Source of the DNA: an uncultured Pseudomonadota bacterium
Lineage (GTDB): Bacteria > Myxococcota_A > UBA796 > SXON01
DNA length: 64,000 nt
Assembly (NCBI GenBank): GCA_903875225.1
Contig: CAIQVJ010000024.1
Coordinates: 1-64,000 of the forward strand
Direction: 5' to 3'
Positions 18,029-29,000 of the stretch are shown one piece after another (position 1 is the stretch's first letter; the number at the start of each line of letters is the position of its first letter). The notes under the pieces are model-generated. The model saw only the letters and a program-made list of their open reading frames with translations, made no database searches and had not been told where the DNA came from. The position numbers and the translations under genes were made by a program.

Positions 18029-19603
18029 TCACCCTGGCAGACGGAAGGCCTGGCCCGCTCGTTTGACGCCGAGCCGCTGGGCGAGGTGATGCAGGTTGCC
18101 CCTGTCCAGGCCAAGCGTGCGTGCGGCGGCGGCCCAGTTGCCCCCGTGTTGGTCCAGGGCAGACCGGATGAGGTCGCGCTGGAGCTCCTCGACCGCCTGT
18201 CGGATGGGGAGGCCCGCCACGCCCCCTCGTGGAGCCCGGGGCACCGGCAGCGCGCCCCCCGTTGCGAGGTGCTCGGTGCGGAAATGCTCCCGGGTGAGCA
18301 CGATGGCATCGCCCCGAGGGACCTCGGCGGAGGCGCGCAGCACCACCCGCGAGATCACGTTGTCGAGCTCCCGGACGTTCCCGGGCCACGGCAAGGAGGC
18401 GAGGACCTCGACCGCACCTGCGTCCACGCGGACAGGCCCGATGCCCAGCCGCCTTCGCGCCATGTCGCAGAAGTAGCCGGCGAGTAGGGGGACGTCCTCC
18501 GGCCGCTCCCGCAACGGCGGCACGAAGAGCGGGAAGACGGCGAGCCGATGGTACAGGTCCGCCCGGAACCGCCCGGCTGCGACCTCCGCCGGCAGGTCAC
18601 GGTTGGTGGCGGCGAGTACCCGCACGTCGACCCGTGTGGTCCGATCCGCGCCCACCCGCTGGATCTCGCCCTCCTGCAGCACGCGCAACAGCTTCGGCTG
18701 GATGGAGAGCGGCAGTTCACCGACCTCGTCGAGGAACAGCGTGCCGCCGTCCGCGATCTCGAACTTGCCAGGGCGGTCGGCGTTCGCGCCGGTGAACGCA
18801 CCGCGGACGTGCCCGAACAGCTCGGACTCCGCCAGGGCCTCCGGTAGCGCCGCACAGTTCAGGTGGATCATCGGCTGATCGGCCCGGCCGGATGCGGCCT
18901 GGACGGCGCGGGCGACCAGCTCCTTGCCCGTGCCCGTCTCCCCCGTGATCAGCACGGCGAGGTCGGACCGGCCGACCAGGGCGAGCTCCTGGCGCAGGTG
19001 CGTCATCGCCCGCCCTGCCCCGACCAGGGTGCGGGCGTTGTGACCGAGCGAGTCGCGCATGAGATCCCGGGCGACGCGCCCATGGCGCTCCGCGGTTCGC
19101 TCGAGGGCCTCGATCAGCTCGGTGGTGTGCACCTCGCCCGCTGCGAGCGCCCCCAGCGCCGTGAGGAAGTGGGGGTCGATGCAATCGAAGCTGCGGGGAT
19201 CGAAAGCGTCCGCCGTGAGCGCCCCGACCAGGTTGCCGTGAACACGGAGCGGGACACCGAGGCAGGCATGGACGCGCTGGGTTGCCGTGGGATCTCCTTC
19301 GATCAGGCCGTCGAAGGGGTCCGGCATCCGCGTGTCGATCGGGAACCGGAACGGTCCTTCCGCCTTGCTGATGATCTCGAGGCGTGGATGCTCGCGGATC
19401 GCGTACCGCCGGCCCATCGCGGTCGCCGAGAGCCCGATGCCGGCGAGCGGGATGAGACAGTCGCCGTCGAGCCGGAGCAGGGCGGCCGCGTCGTACGGGA
19501 TCACCCGACGGACCGCTTCGAGGATCCTCAGGTAGCGATCCTGGGAGTTGCGTGCCGCCGCGATGTCGACGGAGATGCGGACCAGGGCTTCAAGGCGTTC
19601 CAT
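18029..19603 (-). CDS. norR: NorR, nitric oxide-responsive sigma-54 activator
   Basis: 524 residues from ATG 19603 (a GTG at 19618 would run into the first NorR box). The N-terminal GAF domain keeps residues expected around the non-heme iron that senses NO: an Asp-rich MPDPFD segment, His-x-Cys in VHACLGVPL and the Asp of TADAFDP. The AAA+ domain has Walker A GETGTGKE, the GAFTGA sigma-54 contact loop and the [14 protein letters not shown]alker B region. The C-terminal Fis-type HTH ([19 protein letters not shown]) is very NorR-like. Divergent from norZ, with operator boxes and a sigma-54 promoter in between. It activates norZ when NO nitrosylates the iron. Confidence 0.95.
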   Translation of the reverse strand: MERLEALVRISVDIAAARNSQDRYLRILEAVRRVIPYDAAALLRLDGDCLIPLAGIGLSATAMGRRYAIREHPRLEIISKAEGPFRFPIDTRMPDPFDGLIEGDPTATQRVHACLGVPLRVHGNLVGALTADAFDPRSFDCIDPHFLTALGALAAGEVHTTELIEALERTAERHGRVARDLMRDSLGHNARTLVGAGRAMTHLRQELALVGRSDLAVLITGETGTGKELVARAVQAASGRADQPMIHLNCAALPEALAESELFGHVRGAFTGANADRPGKFEIADGGTLFLDEVGELPLSIQPKLLRVLQEGEIQRVGADRTTRVDVRVLAATNRDLPAEVAAGRFRADLYHRLAVFPLFVPPLRERPEDVPLLAGYFCDMARRRLGIGPVRVDAGAVEVLASLPWPGNVRELDNVISRVVLRASAEVPRGDAIVLTREHFRTEHLATGGALPVPRAPRGGVAGLPIRQAVEELQRDLIRSALDQHGGNWAAAARTLGLDRGNLHHLAQRLGVKRAGQAFRLPG

Positions 19604-19607
19604 GGAT

Positions 19608-19662
19608 GTAGATATCACACGGGTGTGTGAAACTTACAACCGACGGCTGATGTACAACTTAC
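19608..19662. promoter_or_regulatory. Three NorR boxes (GT-N7-AC)
   Basis: Matches to the known NorR core GT-N7-AC sit at 19608-19618, 19627-19637 and 19652-19662. The second and third share the longer sequence AACTTACA. Three sites between norR and its target is the arrangement known from E. coli norVW and Ralstonia norAB. They lie upstream of the sigma-54 promoter, as enhancers should. An overlapping perfect inverted repeat TCACAC/GTGTGA (19615-19630) is also present. Confidence 0.75.
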
Positions 19663-19704
19663 ATCCTATCAAGGATTATCTTCATCAAACAATACTTTTC
19701 AATA

Positions 19705-19720
19705 CGGCACGATCATTGCT
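19705..19720 (+). promoter_or_regulatory. Sigma-54 (-24/-12) promoter of norZ
   Basis: CGGCACGATCATTGCT matches the consensus TGGCAC-N5-TTGCW at every defined position except the first. The GG of the -24 element is at 19706-19707 and the GC of the -12 element at 19718-19719. Transcription would start near 19731, giving a leader of about 50 nt before the norZ ATG. The neighbouring NorR is the expected activator. Confidence 0.88.
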
Positions 19721-19781
19721 CAGGGCCGCACCCTCGCCGGGGCCCGACCCGGTCATGGCCACCCCATCAGGAGACTCAAAG

Positions 19782-22073
19782 ATGAAACCCCCAATGCGCG
19801 CCCTGCTGCTGTTCGCCCTCGTGGCAGCATTCACGGTGCTGATCTTCGGCGGCGCCCAGATCTACACCCACAAGCCACCCATCCCCGCCCGCGTGGTCGA
19901 CTCCACAGGAGCGGTGGTGTTCACGTCTGCCGACGTCGAGCACGGGCAGCGCACCTACCTCGCCCGCGGGGGCCAGCACATGGGCTCCATCTGGGGCCAC
20001 GGTGCCTACCTCGCGCCAGACTGGTCAGCCGACGCCGTCCACCGGATCGGCCTCTCCACAGCCGCCCTCCTCGTGGGTCGGAGTGACGGGGCCGGGTTCG
20101 AGCAGACCGACATCGATGCCCTCGAGACGGGCGAACGCGGACGTGTCGAGGCCCTCGTCGCCGAGGAGCTCCACCAGAACCGGTACGACGTCGCGACGGA
20201 CACGCTCACCCTGAGCCCCGGCCAGGCTGCTGCCTTCCCCGTGCTGGTGGACTACTACACGGCGCTCTTCCGTGACGGCAGCGACCCGATGTCGATCCCC
20301 GCGGGAACGCTGAAGGACCCCGCGGATGCTCGCGCAGTCACGGCCTTCTTCGCCTGGACGGCGTGGGCCGCCATGACCAATCGTCCCGATGCCGACTACA
20401 CCTACACGGCCAACTGGCCCTTCGACCCACTCGTGGGCAACGGGCCGCTGCCCAGCTCGCTCGTCTGGTCCATCGTCAGCGTCATGCTGCTCATCGTGGG
20501 CGTGGGGGCGGCGATCTTCTTCTACCTGCGCACCTCGCGGAGCGAGGAGCCCGCCGGCCAACTGAACCCGCTGCCCCTCCCGGAGCCGACCCCCAGCCAG
20601 CGCGCCACGCTGCCCTACTTCCTCGTCGTCGCGGCGTTGTTCGTGCTGCAGATCCTGGTGGGCAGCCTCACCGGCCACTACGCGGTCGAAGGCAACCACT
20701 TCTTCGGCTTCGACACGAAGAACCTGCTGCCCTACGTGGCGAGTCGCACGTGGCACGTCCAGCTGTCGGTGTTCTGGATCGCCACGGCATGGCTGGCGAC
20801 GGGCCTGTTCATCGGCCCCTTCATCTCGGGATACGAGCCGAAGAAGCAGGCGATGCTCGTGCATGTCCTCCTCGGCGCGCTCGTCGTCGTCGTGTTGGGC
20901 TCGCTTGGCGGCACCTGGGCCAGCGTGCAGGGCATGTTCGGGAGCGACGGGTTCTGGTTCGGCAGCCAGGGGTACGAGTACATCGAGCTCGGCCGCGTGT
21001 GGCAGATCGCGCTGATCGGCGGGATGCTGCTGTGGCTCTGGCTGGTCTACCGCGCGCTCAAGCCGGCGCTGGCCACCGAGTTGGACAAGGGCGGGCTCAC
21101 CCACCTCCTGCTCTACGCTTCTGTCAGCATCCCCCTGTTCTACTCGGTCGGCCTGTTCTACACCTCCGGCACCCACATCTCCGTCGCGGACTACTGGCGT
21201 TGGTGGGTGGTGCACCTGTGGGTCGAGAACTTCTTCGAGGTCTTCGCGACGGTCACCCTCTCGTTCGTGCTCACCCGCCTCGGCGCGGTCCGGCCCAACG
21301 TTGCCCTCCGGCTCGTCTACTACACCGTGTTCCTGTACCTGGGCGCCGGTGTCATCGGTACCTTCCACCACCTGTACTTCACCGGCACGCCGCTCTTCAT
21401 CACGTCGCTGGGTTCGACGTTCTCGGCCCTCGAAGTCGTCCCGCTCACGCTCCTCGGCTTCGAGATCTTCCACAACCTCGAGCTCATCAAGCGCGGCGGG
21501 GGTGAGTTCGCCTATCGCTGGCCGCTCATGTTCTTCGTGGCGGTTGCCTTCTGGAACCTCGTAGGCGCCGGTGTGTTCGGCTTCCTCATCAACCCCCCGA
21601 TCGTGCTGTACTACATCCAGGGCATCGATACGACGGCCATCCACTCCCATGGCGCCCTGTTCGGCGTGTATGGCTTCCTGGCCATCGCACTCATGCTGTT
21701 CAGCATGCGACACATCGTGCACCCAAAGGCATGGTCCGACCGGTTGCTGAAGTACGCGTTCTGGCTGCTCAACGGCGGACTCGCCTCGATGATGGTGTTC
21801 AGCCTGATCCCGATCGGCTTCTACCAGATGATCGAGGCGGTGAACCACGGCATCTGGTATGCGCGCAGCCCCGCGGTGACCGGCTCGCCGTTCATCCACT
21901 TCTTCACGTGGGCGCGGGTGGTGCCGGATCTCCTGTTCGACGGCGGCGCGGTCACGCTCCTGGTGTTCGTCGGGCGGTCGATCTGGCTCGACCGCGTGTA
22001 TCGCCGGGCGGGGGTCCCGCTGTTCGAGGAGCCTTCGGGTGCTCCCGCGGGCGACACCGCCTTCGCGAAGTAG
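19782..22073 (+). CDS. norZ: Quinol-dependent nitric oxide reductase
   Basis: 763 residues from ATG 19782, chosen because GGAG lies 8 nt upstream. Single-subunit qNOR: an N-terminal membrane helix and periplasmic cytochrome-c-like fold without heme motif, a second helix near residue 225, then the 12-helix NorB-type catalytic domain. Visible are GHYAVEGNHFFGFD and SRTWHVQLSVFW, the non-heme FeB region VVHLWVENFFEVFA (His and Glu), the paired histidines GTFHHLYFTGTP, and a later HSHGALFGVYG. Reduces 2 NO to N2O with electrons from the quinol pool; no cytochrome c subunit (NorC) is needed or present. Function here is most likely NO detoxification. Confidence 0.96.
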   Translation: MKPPMRALLLFALVAAFTVLIFGGAQIYTHKPPIPARVVDSTGAVVFTSADVEHGQRTYLARGGQHMGSIWGHGAYLAPDWSADAVHRIGLSTAALLVGRSDGAGFEQTDIDALETGERGRVEALVAEELHQNRYDVATDTLTLSPGQAAAFPVLVDYYTALFRDGSDPMSIPAGTLKDPADARAVTAFFAWTAWAAMTNRPDADYTYTANWPFDPLVGNGPLPSSLVWSIVSVMLLIVGVGAAIFFYLRTSRSEEPAGQLNPLPLPEPTPSQRATLPYFLVVAALFVLQILVGSLTGHYAVEGNHFFGFDTKNLLPYVASRTWHVQLSVFWIATAWLATGLFIGPFISGYEPKKQAMLVHVLLGALVVVVLGSLGGTWASVQGMFGSDGFWFGSQGYEYIELGRVWQIALIGGMLLWLWLVYRALKPALATELDKGGLTHLLLYASVSIPLFYSVGLFYTSGTHISVADYWRWWVVHLWVENFFEVFATVTLSFVLTRLGAVRPNVALRLVYYTVFLYLGAGVIGTFHHLYFTGTPLFITSLGSTFSALEVVPLTLLGFEIFHNLELIKRGGGEFAYRWPLMFFVAVAFWNLVGAGVFGFLINPPIVLYYIQGIDTTAIHSHGALFGVYGFLAIALMLFSMRHIVHPKAWSDRLLKYAFWLLNGGLASMMVFSLIPIGFYQMIEAVNHGIWYARSPAVTGSPFIHFFTWARVVPDLLFDGGAVTLLVFVGRSIWLDRVYRRAGVPLFEEPSGAPAGDTAFAK

Positions 22074-22084
22074 GTAGCGACTGC

Positions 22085-22114
22085 GGGCCGTTCGGGTGTT
22101 CGCCCGGGCGGCCC
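22085..22114. terminator. GC-rich hairpin between convergent genes
   Basis: GGGCCG at 22085-22090 pairs with CGGCCC at 22109-22114, with an inner CGGG/CCCG pairing. There is no T-tract on either side. It sits 11 nt after the norZ stop and before the end of the convergent gene, so it could act as a bidirectional terminator or mRNA-stabilising hairpin. Confidence 0.5.
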
Positions 22115-22145
22115 AGCACGTCGAACTACGTTCAGGGCAACAGGT

Positions 22146-24158
22146 TCACGGCTCGGCGAGCGCTCGGTCGAGTGCATCGATCACCGAGTCGCGCGACTCG
22201 GGGGGAACGTCACCGGCCAGGGTGCCCAGGAATTGCGCATAGCTCGCGCGAGCCACCACTTCGCGCACGAAGGCGTCCGGCCCATGGGCCGCGAGATAGG
22301 CCCGGACGTCGGCGCGCGACGCGCCGTCCTCGTAGAACGCGAAGGCGTCGAAGGCGGGGTTGTAGGAGTTCACGTTGGTCGCATACTGCAGCAACGCAGC
22401 GGCGGGGTCCGCGGCGGGCGGCTTGTCCGCGAGCACGGACGGCACCCAGTAGGGCTCGCCATCCTGGCTCTTGTCCCAGAGGGAGCGGTGGTTCGCCTCG
22501 GCGATGAACGGGGCGGGCAGCTGGGACGAGGCGGGCCGGCGCTGGAACTCCTCGTACCACCAGCCGCTGTCCAACACGTCGCGGGCGACGGCGATGCGCA
22601 CCTGCGCGGCGAGCGCCGGGGCCACGGACGGGAGCGCCTCGAGTACGTGGAGCGTGGCGACGAGGCTGGGCCGGGTATCGACCTCGGCCCACCACGCCGC
22701 GAGCAGCCTGCGCGCGTCCGCGCCCGGCCCGCTCGTCGCAGGGAGGCCCGTCGCGGCCCGCGCGGCCTCGCGGCGGGCCGACACACCGGCGTCACCGAGC
22801 GCGAGCCACACGCGACGACGGAGGTCGCGCAGGACGATAGCCTGCGCTCCCGCGGCATCCACGGTGTCGTCGAAGCGGCCCAGCCGCGTCTCGACGCGAT
22901 GGCGTACGAGGGGCGGGGGCTGGAGGAGCACCGCGCGGGGGGTCGTGCCTCCGACCGAGAGCGTGGCGCGCACGGTGAAGTCCCCCGCCCAGAGCTGACG
23001 CGTGGCCGAGCCCCCCGCCGCAACGCGCTGGTCCTCCGGCAGCCCGGCGAGCGCGGCCTCGAGCGCGGCGGCATCCGCAGCCGCATCCTGCAGCCGGGTC
23101 ACGAGCTGCGCCATGTCATCGGGGCTCCCGCCAGCGTCGGTGCGCCGGACCGGTGCCACCACCACCTGCCCGGAGAACCCCTCGGGCGGGGGCACGAGCT
23201 CCGCGCCGGGGGCGGGCACCGCTGCCACCACCTCCAGGGACACAGTCCCCAGGGCGAGGGTGTCCACGAGCTGCTGCGCGCTCCTCGTGGACAGCTCCGC
23301 CGCCCAGCGCAGCTCCGCGATCCGGGCGTCACGGCTCGGCTCCTCCACCGCCCACCCGGTGCGCGTCGTCATGGGCCCGAGCGTGCCACTCGGCGCGTCG
23401 AGGCGCACTGCGTAGGGCGCCTGCACACCCGCCTCGCGCTCCAGCAGGTCGAGGAGCGACACGTTCGTCGCGACTGCGAGCTGCTGGCCCCGCTCCCGCG
23501 GGATGAGGCCGTGACCCGCGTCCACGCGGAGCACGATTCGCGCGAGGGTGGGGTCGAGCAGCCCCTCCGCGAGCGCGCCGAACCGGTCGAGCGCCGCGCC
23601 GTCAAAGCCGCTGCCCATCCAGCCCGGGTCGAGGGTTACCCCCGGGGCGACGATCACCGCCCACTGGATCGGCGTCACTCCATTGTCGTTGAGTTCGCCG
23701 TTCGCATACAGGTTGGGCACCGTCGTCGATTGCACGAGGTGGCCGGCCACCACGCCGACCGGCGCGACGAAACGGGCGCGCAGCTCGTCCAGGCGACCGG
23801 TGCCGCCGATCAGGATGGCGGCCACCTTCCCGTCCTGCACGCCGAACTCGACGCTTCCGCTCTGCGCGGTGCACCGCCACAGCACGCCGGGCCACACGGA
23901 CATGGTCGGGAAGTCTGACGCGCTGAGCGTGTCGACCCGCACGTCCACGGGCTTGCCGTGCTCCCAGCGCATGCACTCCGCAGGATCGAACTCACTGGCG
24001 GGCCGAGGCTTGAGGGGGGTGGGGCGGGCTTCGCCATCGAGCGTGGAGCCAAGCGACACACCGGCAAAGCTCATGTAGTGGGAGGCCAGGATGTCCCCGG
24101 CGGGCGACGGCGAACCCGCGACAGCGGTCGTGACTGCGATCAGGGTGAGCGTGAGCAC
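22146..24158 (-). CDS. Large secreted protein of unknown function
   Basis: 670 residues, GTG start with GGAG 7 nt upstream. A signal peptide (LTLTLIAVTTAVAGS) is followed by an Ala-rich alpha/beta sequence. Two Cys occur early (ECMRWEHG, WRCTAQ). The C-terminal 300 residues are helical, Arg/Ala-rich (RRRVWLALGDAGVSARREAARAA) and could be HEAT-like. No domain recognised. Convergent with norZ and divergent from the Ser/Thr kinase gene at 24300. Probably periplasmic. Confidence 0.6.
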   Translation of the reverse strand: MLTLTLIAVTTAVAGSPSPAGDILASHYMSFAGVSLGSTLDGEARPTPLKPRPASEFDPAECMRWEHGKPVDVRVDTLSASDFPTMSVWPGVLWRCTAQSGSVEFGVQDGKVAAILIGGTGRLDELRARFVAPVGVVAGHLVQSTTVPNLYANGELNDNGVTPIQWAVIVAPGVTLDPGWMGSGFDGAALDRFGALAEGLLDPTLARIVLRVDAGHGLIPRERGQQLAVATNVSLLDLLEREAGVQAPYAVRLDAPSGTLGPMTTRTGWAVEEPSRDARIAELRWAAELSTRSAQQLVDTLALGTVSLEVVAAVPAPGAELVPPPEGFSGQVVVAPVRRTDAGGSPDDMAQLVTRLQDAAADAAALEAALAGLPEDQRVAAGGSATRQLWAGDFTVRATLSVGGTTPRAVLLQPPPLVRHRVETRLGRFDDTVDAAGAQAIVLRDLRRRVWLALGDAGVSARREAARAATGLPATSGPGADARRLLAAWWAEVDTRPSLVATLHVLEALPSVAPALAAQVRIAVARDVLDSGWWYEEFQRRPASSQLPAPFIAEANHRSLWDKSQDGEPYWVPSVLADKPPAADPAAALLQYATNVNSYNPAFDAFAFYEDGASRADVRAYLAAHGPDAFVREVVARASYAQFLGTLAGDVPPESRDSVIDALDRALAEP

Positions 24159-24299
24159 GGGACACTCCGAGATGGTGCCGTCCTAACGCTGGCCGGGAGG
24201 AGGGAGGGGGCGGGTCGGCCGGGTTGCCACACACACAGCCTCGCGCTACCTGACGGCGATGCATAGCATCATCAATCCACAGCACTGGGTGGCAACCTG

Positions 24300-26012
24300 A
24301 TGGCTGTCGAGCCGGCAAAGAACGAGACGACACAGTTCCATTTCGAGGGATGTCTTGGTGCCGGCGGGTTCGGCGAGGTCTACCTCGCCCGCATGACGAC
24401 CCAGTCCGGGCTCGAGCGCCAGGTCGCCGTGAAACTCCTTCACGGAAGCGTGGACCAGAGCGCGGTTCGGCGATTACGGGACGAGGCGCGCCTGCTCGCG
24501 GCGTTGAACCACCGAGCCATCCTGCAGGTTCACGACCTTCTCCAGGTGGAGGAGCGCACGGCGCTGGTGACGGAGTACATCGAGGGGCAGGACCTCTCCT
24601 CCCTGGTGGACCTCGGCGGCCTCGCGCCGCGGTGCGCGGTCGAGATCGTCGGCGAGGTCGCCGGAGCGCTCAACGCGGCTCTCACAGCCCCGGCCCCGGG
24701 ATCCGGCGAGCCGCTGGGCCTCGTTCATCGCGACATCAAGCCGGGGAACATCCGCATCGCCCGGTCCGGTGGCGTCAAGCTGCTGGACTTCGGCATCGCA
24801 GTCTCAAAGGTGGTGACGCGCGAGGCAAAGACGGGTACCGGCCTGGTCATCGGGACCCTGGGGTTCCTCGCCCCCGAGCGCCTCAGCGCCGAGGCCATCA
24901 GCCCACCGAGCGACATCTATGCTCTGGGCTGCGTGCTCTTCGAGGCGCTCGCGGGAGAGGGGATACTCGAAGGCGTCTCCCAACAGCAGATGCTCCGCCA
25001 GGCCCTGATCCAAGCGCACCACGATGCCTTCATGACGAAGCGGATCGATGGATTGCCCGCCGGGGTTCCCGCCGAGGTCCGCGACCTCGTCCGGCGGATG
25101 GTTGCCTACGAGGCGGACGATCGCCCGACGGCCGCCGGGCTCGAGCGAGAATGTGACGAGTTGGCCCACGGCCTCCCCGGCCCCCACCTTCGGCGCTGGG
25201 CCCGGGAACGCGACTGGCCCAAGGTGGTCTACACCGAGGGGACGTTGGCTGGGCTCAAGCTCGAGGCCCGGAGCGGCACAACGGCAACGCCCGCGGCCGG
25301 TGCGACAATGGACTTTTCCCTCGTCGGTCCGGTCACGCAGGCCGAAGCCTTGTCCCCCGTCACCGGCATGACGGGCTCGTCCCCCGTCACCGGCATCACC
25401 GGCTTGTCCCCCGCGCCGCCGGCACCTTCGCGTGCCCGAACGCGGGTGGCGGCGGGGATCGGAGTCCTGGCGATCCTGGGGGTGGCCAGCGCGGTGGTCT
25501 GGCAGCTCGGCACCACGCATGAAGTCGCAGGAACCCCACCCGTCGACGGTCTGGCGACCGCCCCCTCGGCGGATCCCGGCCCGAGCCCGACGCCCGTCAC
25601 CCCGCCGGTCGCCGCCCCCGCGCCCGTCGAGGCGGTCACGCCGACTCCGCAGCCGGTCGTGCCGGTCGTGCCGGTCGCGACCGTCAAGCCCACATCTGCG
25701 GAGAGGGCCGCCCCCCCGAAGCCGTCCACGACCGCCCAGGCCCCCACCCCTGCCCCCGCCGTTGCGGAGCCCACGGTCCAGCCCACGCTTGCCGGCCCGA
25801 GTGTCGTGAGCGTCGGCGTGCGCGGGGACGCCATGTCTGTGAGCGCTACGCTTGGTGGGGACACTCGGACCCTGCCCTCGTCGCTCACCCCGGGGACCTG
25901 GAGGGTGCGGGCGACCTTCGCATCTGGCGAACTATGGACCTCAGAACTATCTATTTCTCGTGACGGCACGATTGACTGCAGCGCCGCCCGGGCAAAGTGC
26001 ACCCTGCGTTAG
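24300..26012 (+). CDS. Ser/Thr protein kinase with C-terminal membrane anchor and secreted tail
   Basis: 570 residues. Hanks-type kinase domain (about 15-270): glycine loop LGAGGFGEVYLA, Lys45 in VAVKLL, catalytic HRDIKPGN, DFG in LLDFGIAVS and an APE-type GTLGFLAPERLS. A linker contains near-identical repeats of SPVTGMTG/SPVTGITG from a 27-bp DNA repeat near 25352-25405. One transmembrane helix at about 384-402 is followed by a Pro/Ala/Val-rich extracytoplasmic stretch and a small terminal beta domain. PknB-like topology: cytoplasmic kinase, outside sensor or anchor. The 1281-residue surface protein starts 48 nt downstream on the same strand, so the two may be cotranscribed. Confidence 0.93.
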   Translation: MAVEPAKNETTQFHFEGCLGAGGFGEVYLARMTTQSGLERQVAVKLLHGSVDQSAVRRLRDEARLLAALNHRAILQVHDLLQVEERTALVTEYIEGQDLSSLVDLGGLAPRCAVEIVGEVAGALNAALTAPAPGSGEPLGLVHRDIKPGNIRIARSGGVKLLDFGIAVSKVVTREAKTGTGLVIGTLGFLAPERLSAEAISPPSDIYALGCVLFEALAGEGILEGVSQQQMLRQALIQAHHDAFMTKRIDGLPAGVPAEVRDLVRRMVAYEADDRPTAAGLERECDELAHGLPGPHLRRWARERDWPKVVYTEGTLAGLKLEARSGTTATPAAGATMDFSLVGPVTQAEALSPVTGMTGSSPVTGITGLSPAPPAPSRARTRVAAGIGVLAILGVASAVVWQLGTTHEVAGTPPVDGLATAPSADPGPSPTPVTPPVAAPAPVEAVTPTPQPVVPVVPVATVKPTSAERAAPPKPSTTAQAPTPAPAVAEPTVQPTLAGPSVVSVGVRGDAMSVSATLGGDTRTLPSSLTPGTWRVRATFASGELWTSELSISRDGTIDCSAARAKCTLR

Positions 26013-26060
26013 GGTCCAACAGCCATCTGTGATTCCTGGGCGCTGCCCAGAGGGAGCAAT

Positions 26061-29000
26061 TTGCGTTCACTCCTGACACTCTTCATCCTGACTGGCTGCT
26101 CCGTTGCACACGGCGCGGCGCCTGGCCCGGATCCCGACTGGAACCAGGTGGTGGCCCGGGGGCTGCGCGCCGACGCCAGTGCAATCGCCTTGCGCGGGGG
26201 TGCGTTCGTGGCTCCCATGCCCCAGGGGGACGCCGATGCCTCGTTTTCAACCGAGGGTGTGCGCATCGGGCGACCTGATGGGGCCGGGGTGCACCTCTCG
26301 CTGGATGCGTGGGGTGGCGACGACGAGGCGGACGCGGACGGATTCGTCGCGCCGGCGCTCGGCGAATGTACCGGGGCGGCAGGGATCGACGGCTCCTGTG
26401 TGCGCCGACTTGAGTACCGTCGCTCGCCCACGTTGCGGGAGTGGTGGGTCGGGGAGGAGCAGGGCGTCGAGTTCGGTTGGACCGTCGCGCAAGCCCCCGA
26501 TGCCGGGCGGTCGATCTGGTTTGAGATGAACATCGCCGGTGCGGATGCGGTCGAGCAGGCCGGTGACGGCGCGTGGGTTCTGGATGCCGACGGGCGCGAG
26601 TGGGAGATCTCCCCGGCGATGGCCTGGGATGCCGACGGGCGCATCCTCGACGCGACATCGACGGTGGTCGGCGGCGTGCTGCGCATCGAAGTGGACATTG
26701 CGGGGGCATCCTGGCCGGTCGAGGTGGACCCGGTGTACAACGCAACGACGCTCTCTGGGAGCGGGGCGGGGACTTCATTCGGGAACTCCGTCGCGAGCGC
26801 CGGGGACGTCAACGGCGACGGATACGACGACGTCGTCGTCGGCGAGCCGGGCTGGGACAGCACGTCCAGCTCGACGGACTGGGGGCGCGCCTATGTGTTC
26901 CTTGGATCCGCATCGGGGATCTCGACGACCGCCGCAACAACGCTCACGGGTCCGGCGGCGGCCTCCCTGTTCGGGTACAGCGTGGCGGGCGCGGGCGACC
27001 TGAACGGGGATGGCTACGACGACGTCATCGTCGGGGCACCCAGCTATTCATCCAACGCTGGCCTGGCGCTCATCTACCTGGGCAGCGCCGCCGGCCTCGA
27101 CCCGACCATCGTGAATTCGATTCTTGGATCGGCGGGATCCTACACCGGCTGGTCGGTAGCAGCCGCCGGGGACACGAACGGCGACGGCCTCGCGGACGTC
27201 ATCATCGGCGCCCCGGGCACGGTTCGCAGCGGTCACTCCTTCTGCGGCGCGGCACTTCTCTTCACCGGGGATGCCACCACCCTCATCGATGCCGCGTCTG
27301 CCTGGGGCTCCTACTCACCAGCGGCGCTCAGCGGCGAGTTCTATGGCTATTCCGTGGCCGGGGTGGGCGATGTCGATGGCAATGGGTACGACGACTTCGC
27401 CGTCGGTGCATACGGGGCCGAGTCGACTTCAGCCGATGTGGGCAAGGTCTACGTGTATGAGAACACGGGGTCCGGATACCCCTCGACCGCATCCGTGACC
27501 ATCACGGGGCCGATAGCAGGCTCGAAGTACGGGTTCAGCGTCGCGGGTGCCGGCGACGTGAACGGAGATGGGTACGACGATCTCATCCTCGGAGCGCCCT
27601 TTGACGACAGCGGCGCCACGGATGGCGGCTTCCTGGCAGTCTACATGGGTAGCGCCTCCGGGCTCGGCACGGCATGGGCATACAGCCTCACCGGCACCAC
27701 CGAGGGCACCTTTCTGGGGTTCTCTGTGGCCGGCATCGGAGACGTGGATCGCGACGGCTACGATGACATCGCGTTCGGCATGTACGGGTACGACAATGGC
27801 GCAACCAGCGACGCGGGCGCGTTCTTCATGTACCCGGGCTCCGCGGGTGGAGTCACCAGCACGGGGGGCACCAGCCGTGTTGGCGTGCACTCCGGGGAGT
27901 GGCTCGGCATCTCGGTCGCCGGCGCTGGAGACGTCAACGGCGACGGGTATGATGACGTGATCACCGGGGCCTCGTACGGCGGGGACTACTCGCAGACCGG
28001 GCTGGCCTTCGTTCGGGAGGGGTACGCCGACTACGACCTGGATGGGTGGGGCGGGGGCGGCGCCGAGTCGTCTGACTGCGACGACGCAGACGCGACCGTC
28101 AACCCGGACGCGGCTGAGACACCGATGGACGGCATCGACCAGGACTGCGACGGTGTCGACGCTTGCTACGTCGACGCGGACGGAGACGGATACGGCTCCA
28201 CCGCGGCCGTCCCTGCCACCACGGATCTCTGCACAGGCGTCGGCGAATCACCCAACGCCGACGACTGCGACGACACCAACGCAGACATCTTCCCCACGTC
28301 GGCGGAAGGGGTGGCGGACGGCGTCGATCAGGACTGCGACGGCCTCGAGCTCTGCTTTGTCGATGCGGATGGCGATGGTCACCGCACCATCGACGCCGCG
28401 GCGACGGTCGCCTCGACCGATCTCGACTGCCAGGGCACCGGCGAGGCAGACGCAACCCAGGCCGCAGACGACTGCAATGACGCTGCGCCCGGCATCCACC
28501 CCGGTGCAGTCGAGGTGTGCGACACCCTGAACACCGACGAGGACTGCAATGGGTCGGCGGACAACGCCGATGCAGGGGTCGACCCGGCTACGGCTTCGGT
28601 CTGGTACCAGGACGATGATGCGGATGGCTACGGCGTCACCGCCGAGGCCACCACCGCCTGCGACATCCTGACGGGATACTCGGCGTTGGCCGAAGATTGT
28701 GACGACGGCAACGCGGGCATCAACCCCGGGGAGACAGAGCTGTGCGATGACGCGAGCGTCGACGAGGACTGCAACGGCGCCGCGGACGACCTGGACCTGG
28801 GCGTGGACCGGTCCAGCTACAACGTCTGGTATCTGGACGACGACGGGGACGGTGCCGGAGATGTCACACGCCTTCTCCGCCAATGTGATCAACCCAGCCG
28901 CTACGTTTCGGAGGCGACGGACTGTGACGACAGCCGGGACGACGTCCACCCCGGTGTGATCGAGGTGTGCGACGGGGTGGACGACGACTGTGACACCCTG

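Noticed and set aside
19603..19618. GTG start of norR at 19618
   Set aside because: It would place coding sequence over the first NorR box; ATG 19603 gives a normal NorR N-terminus.
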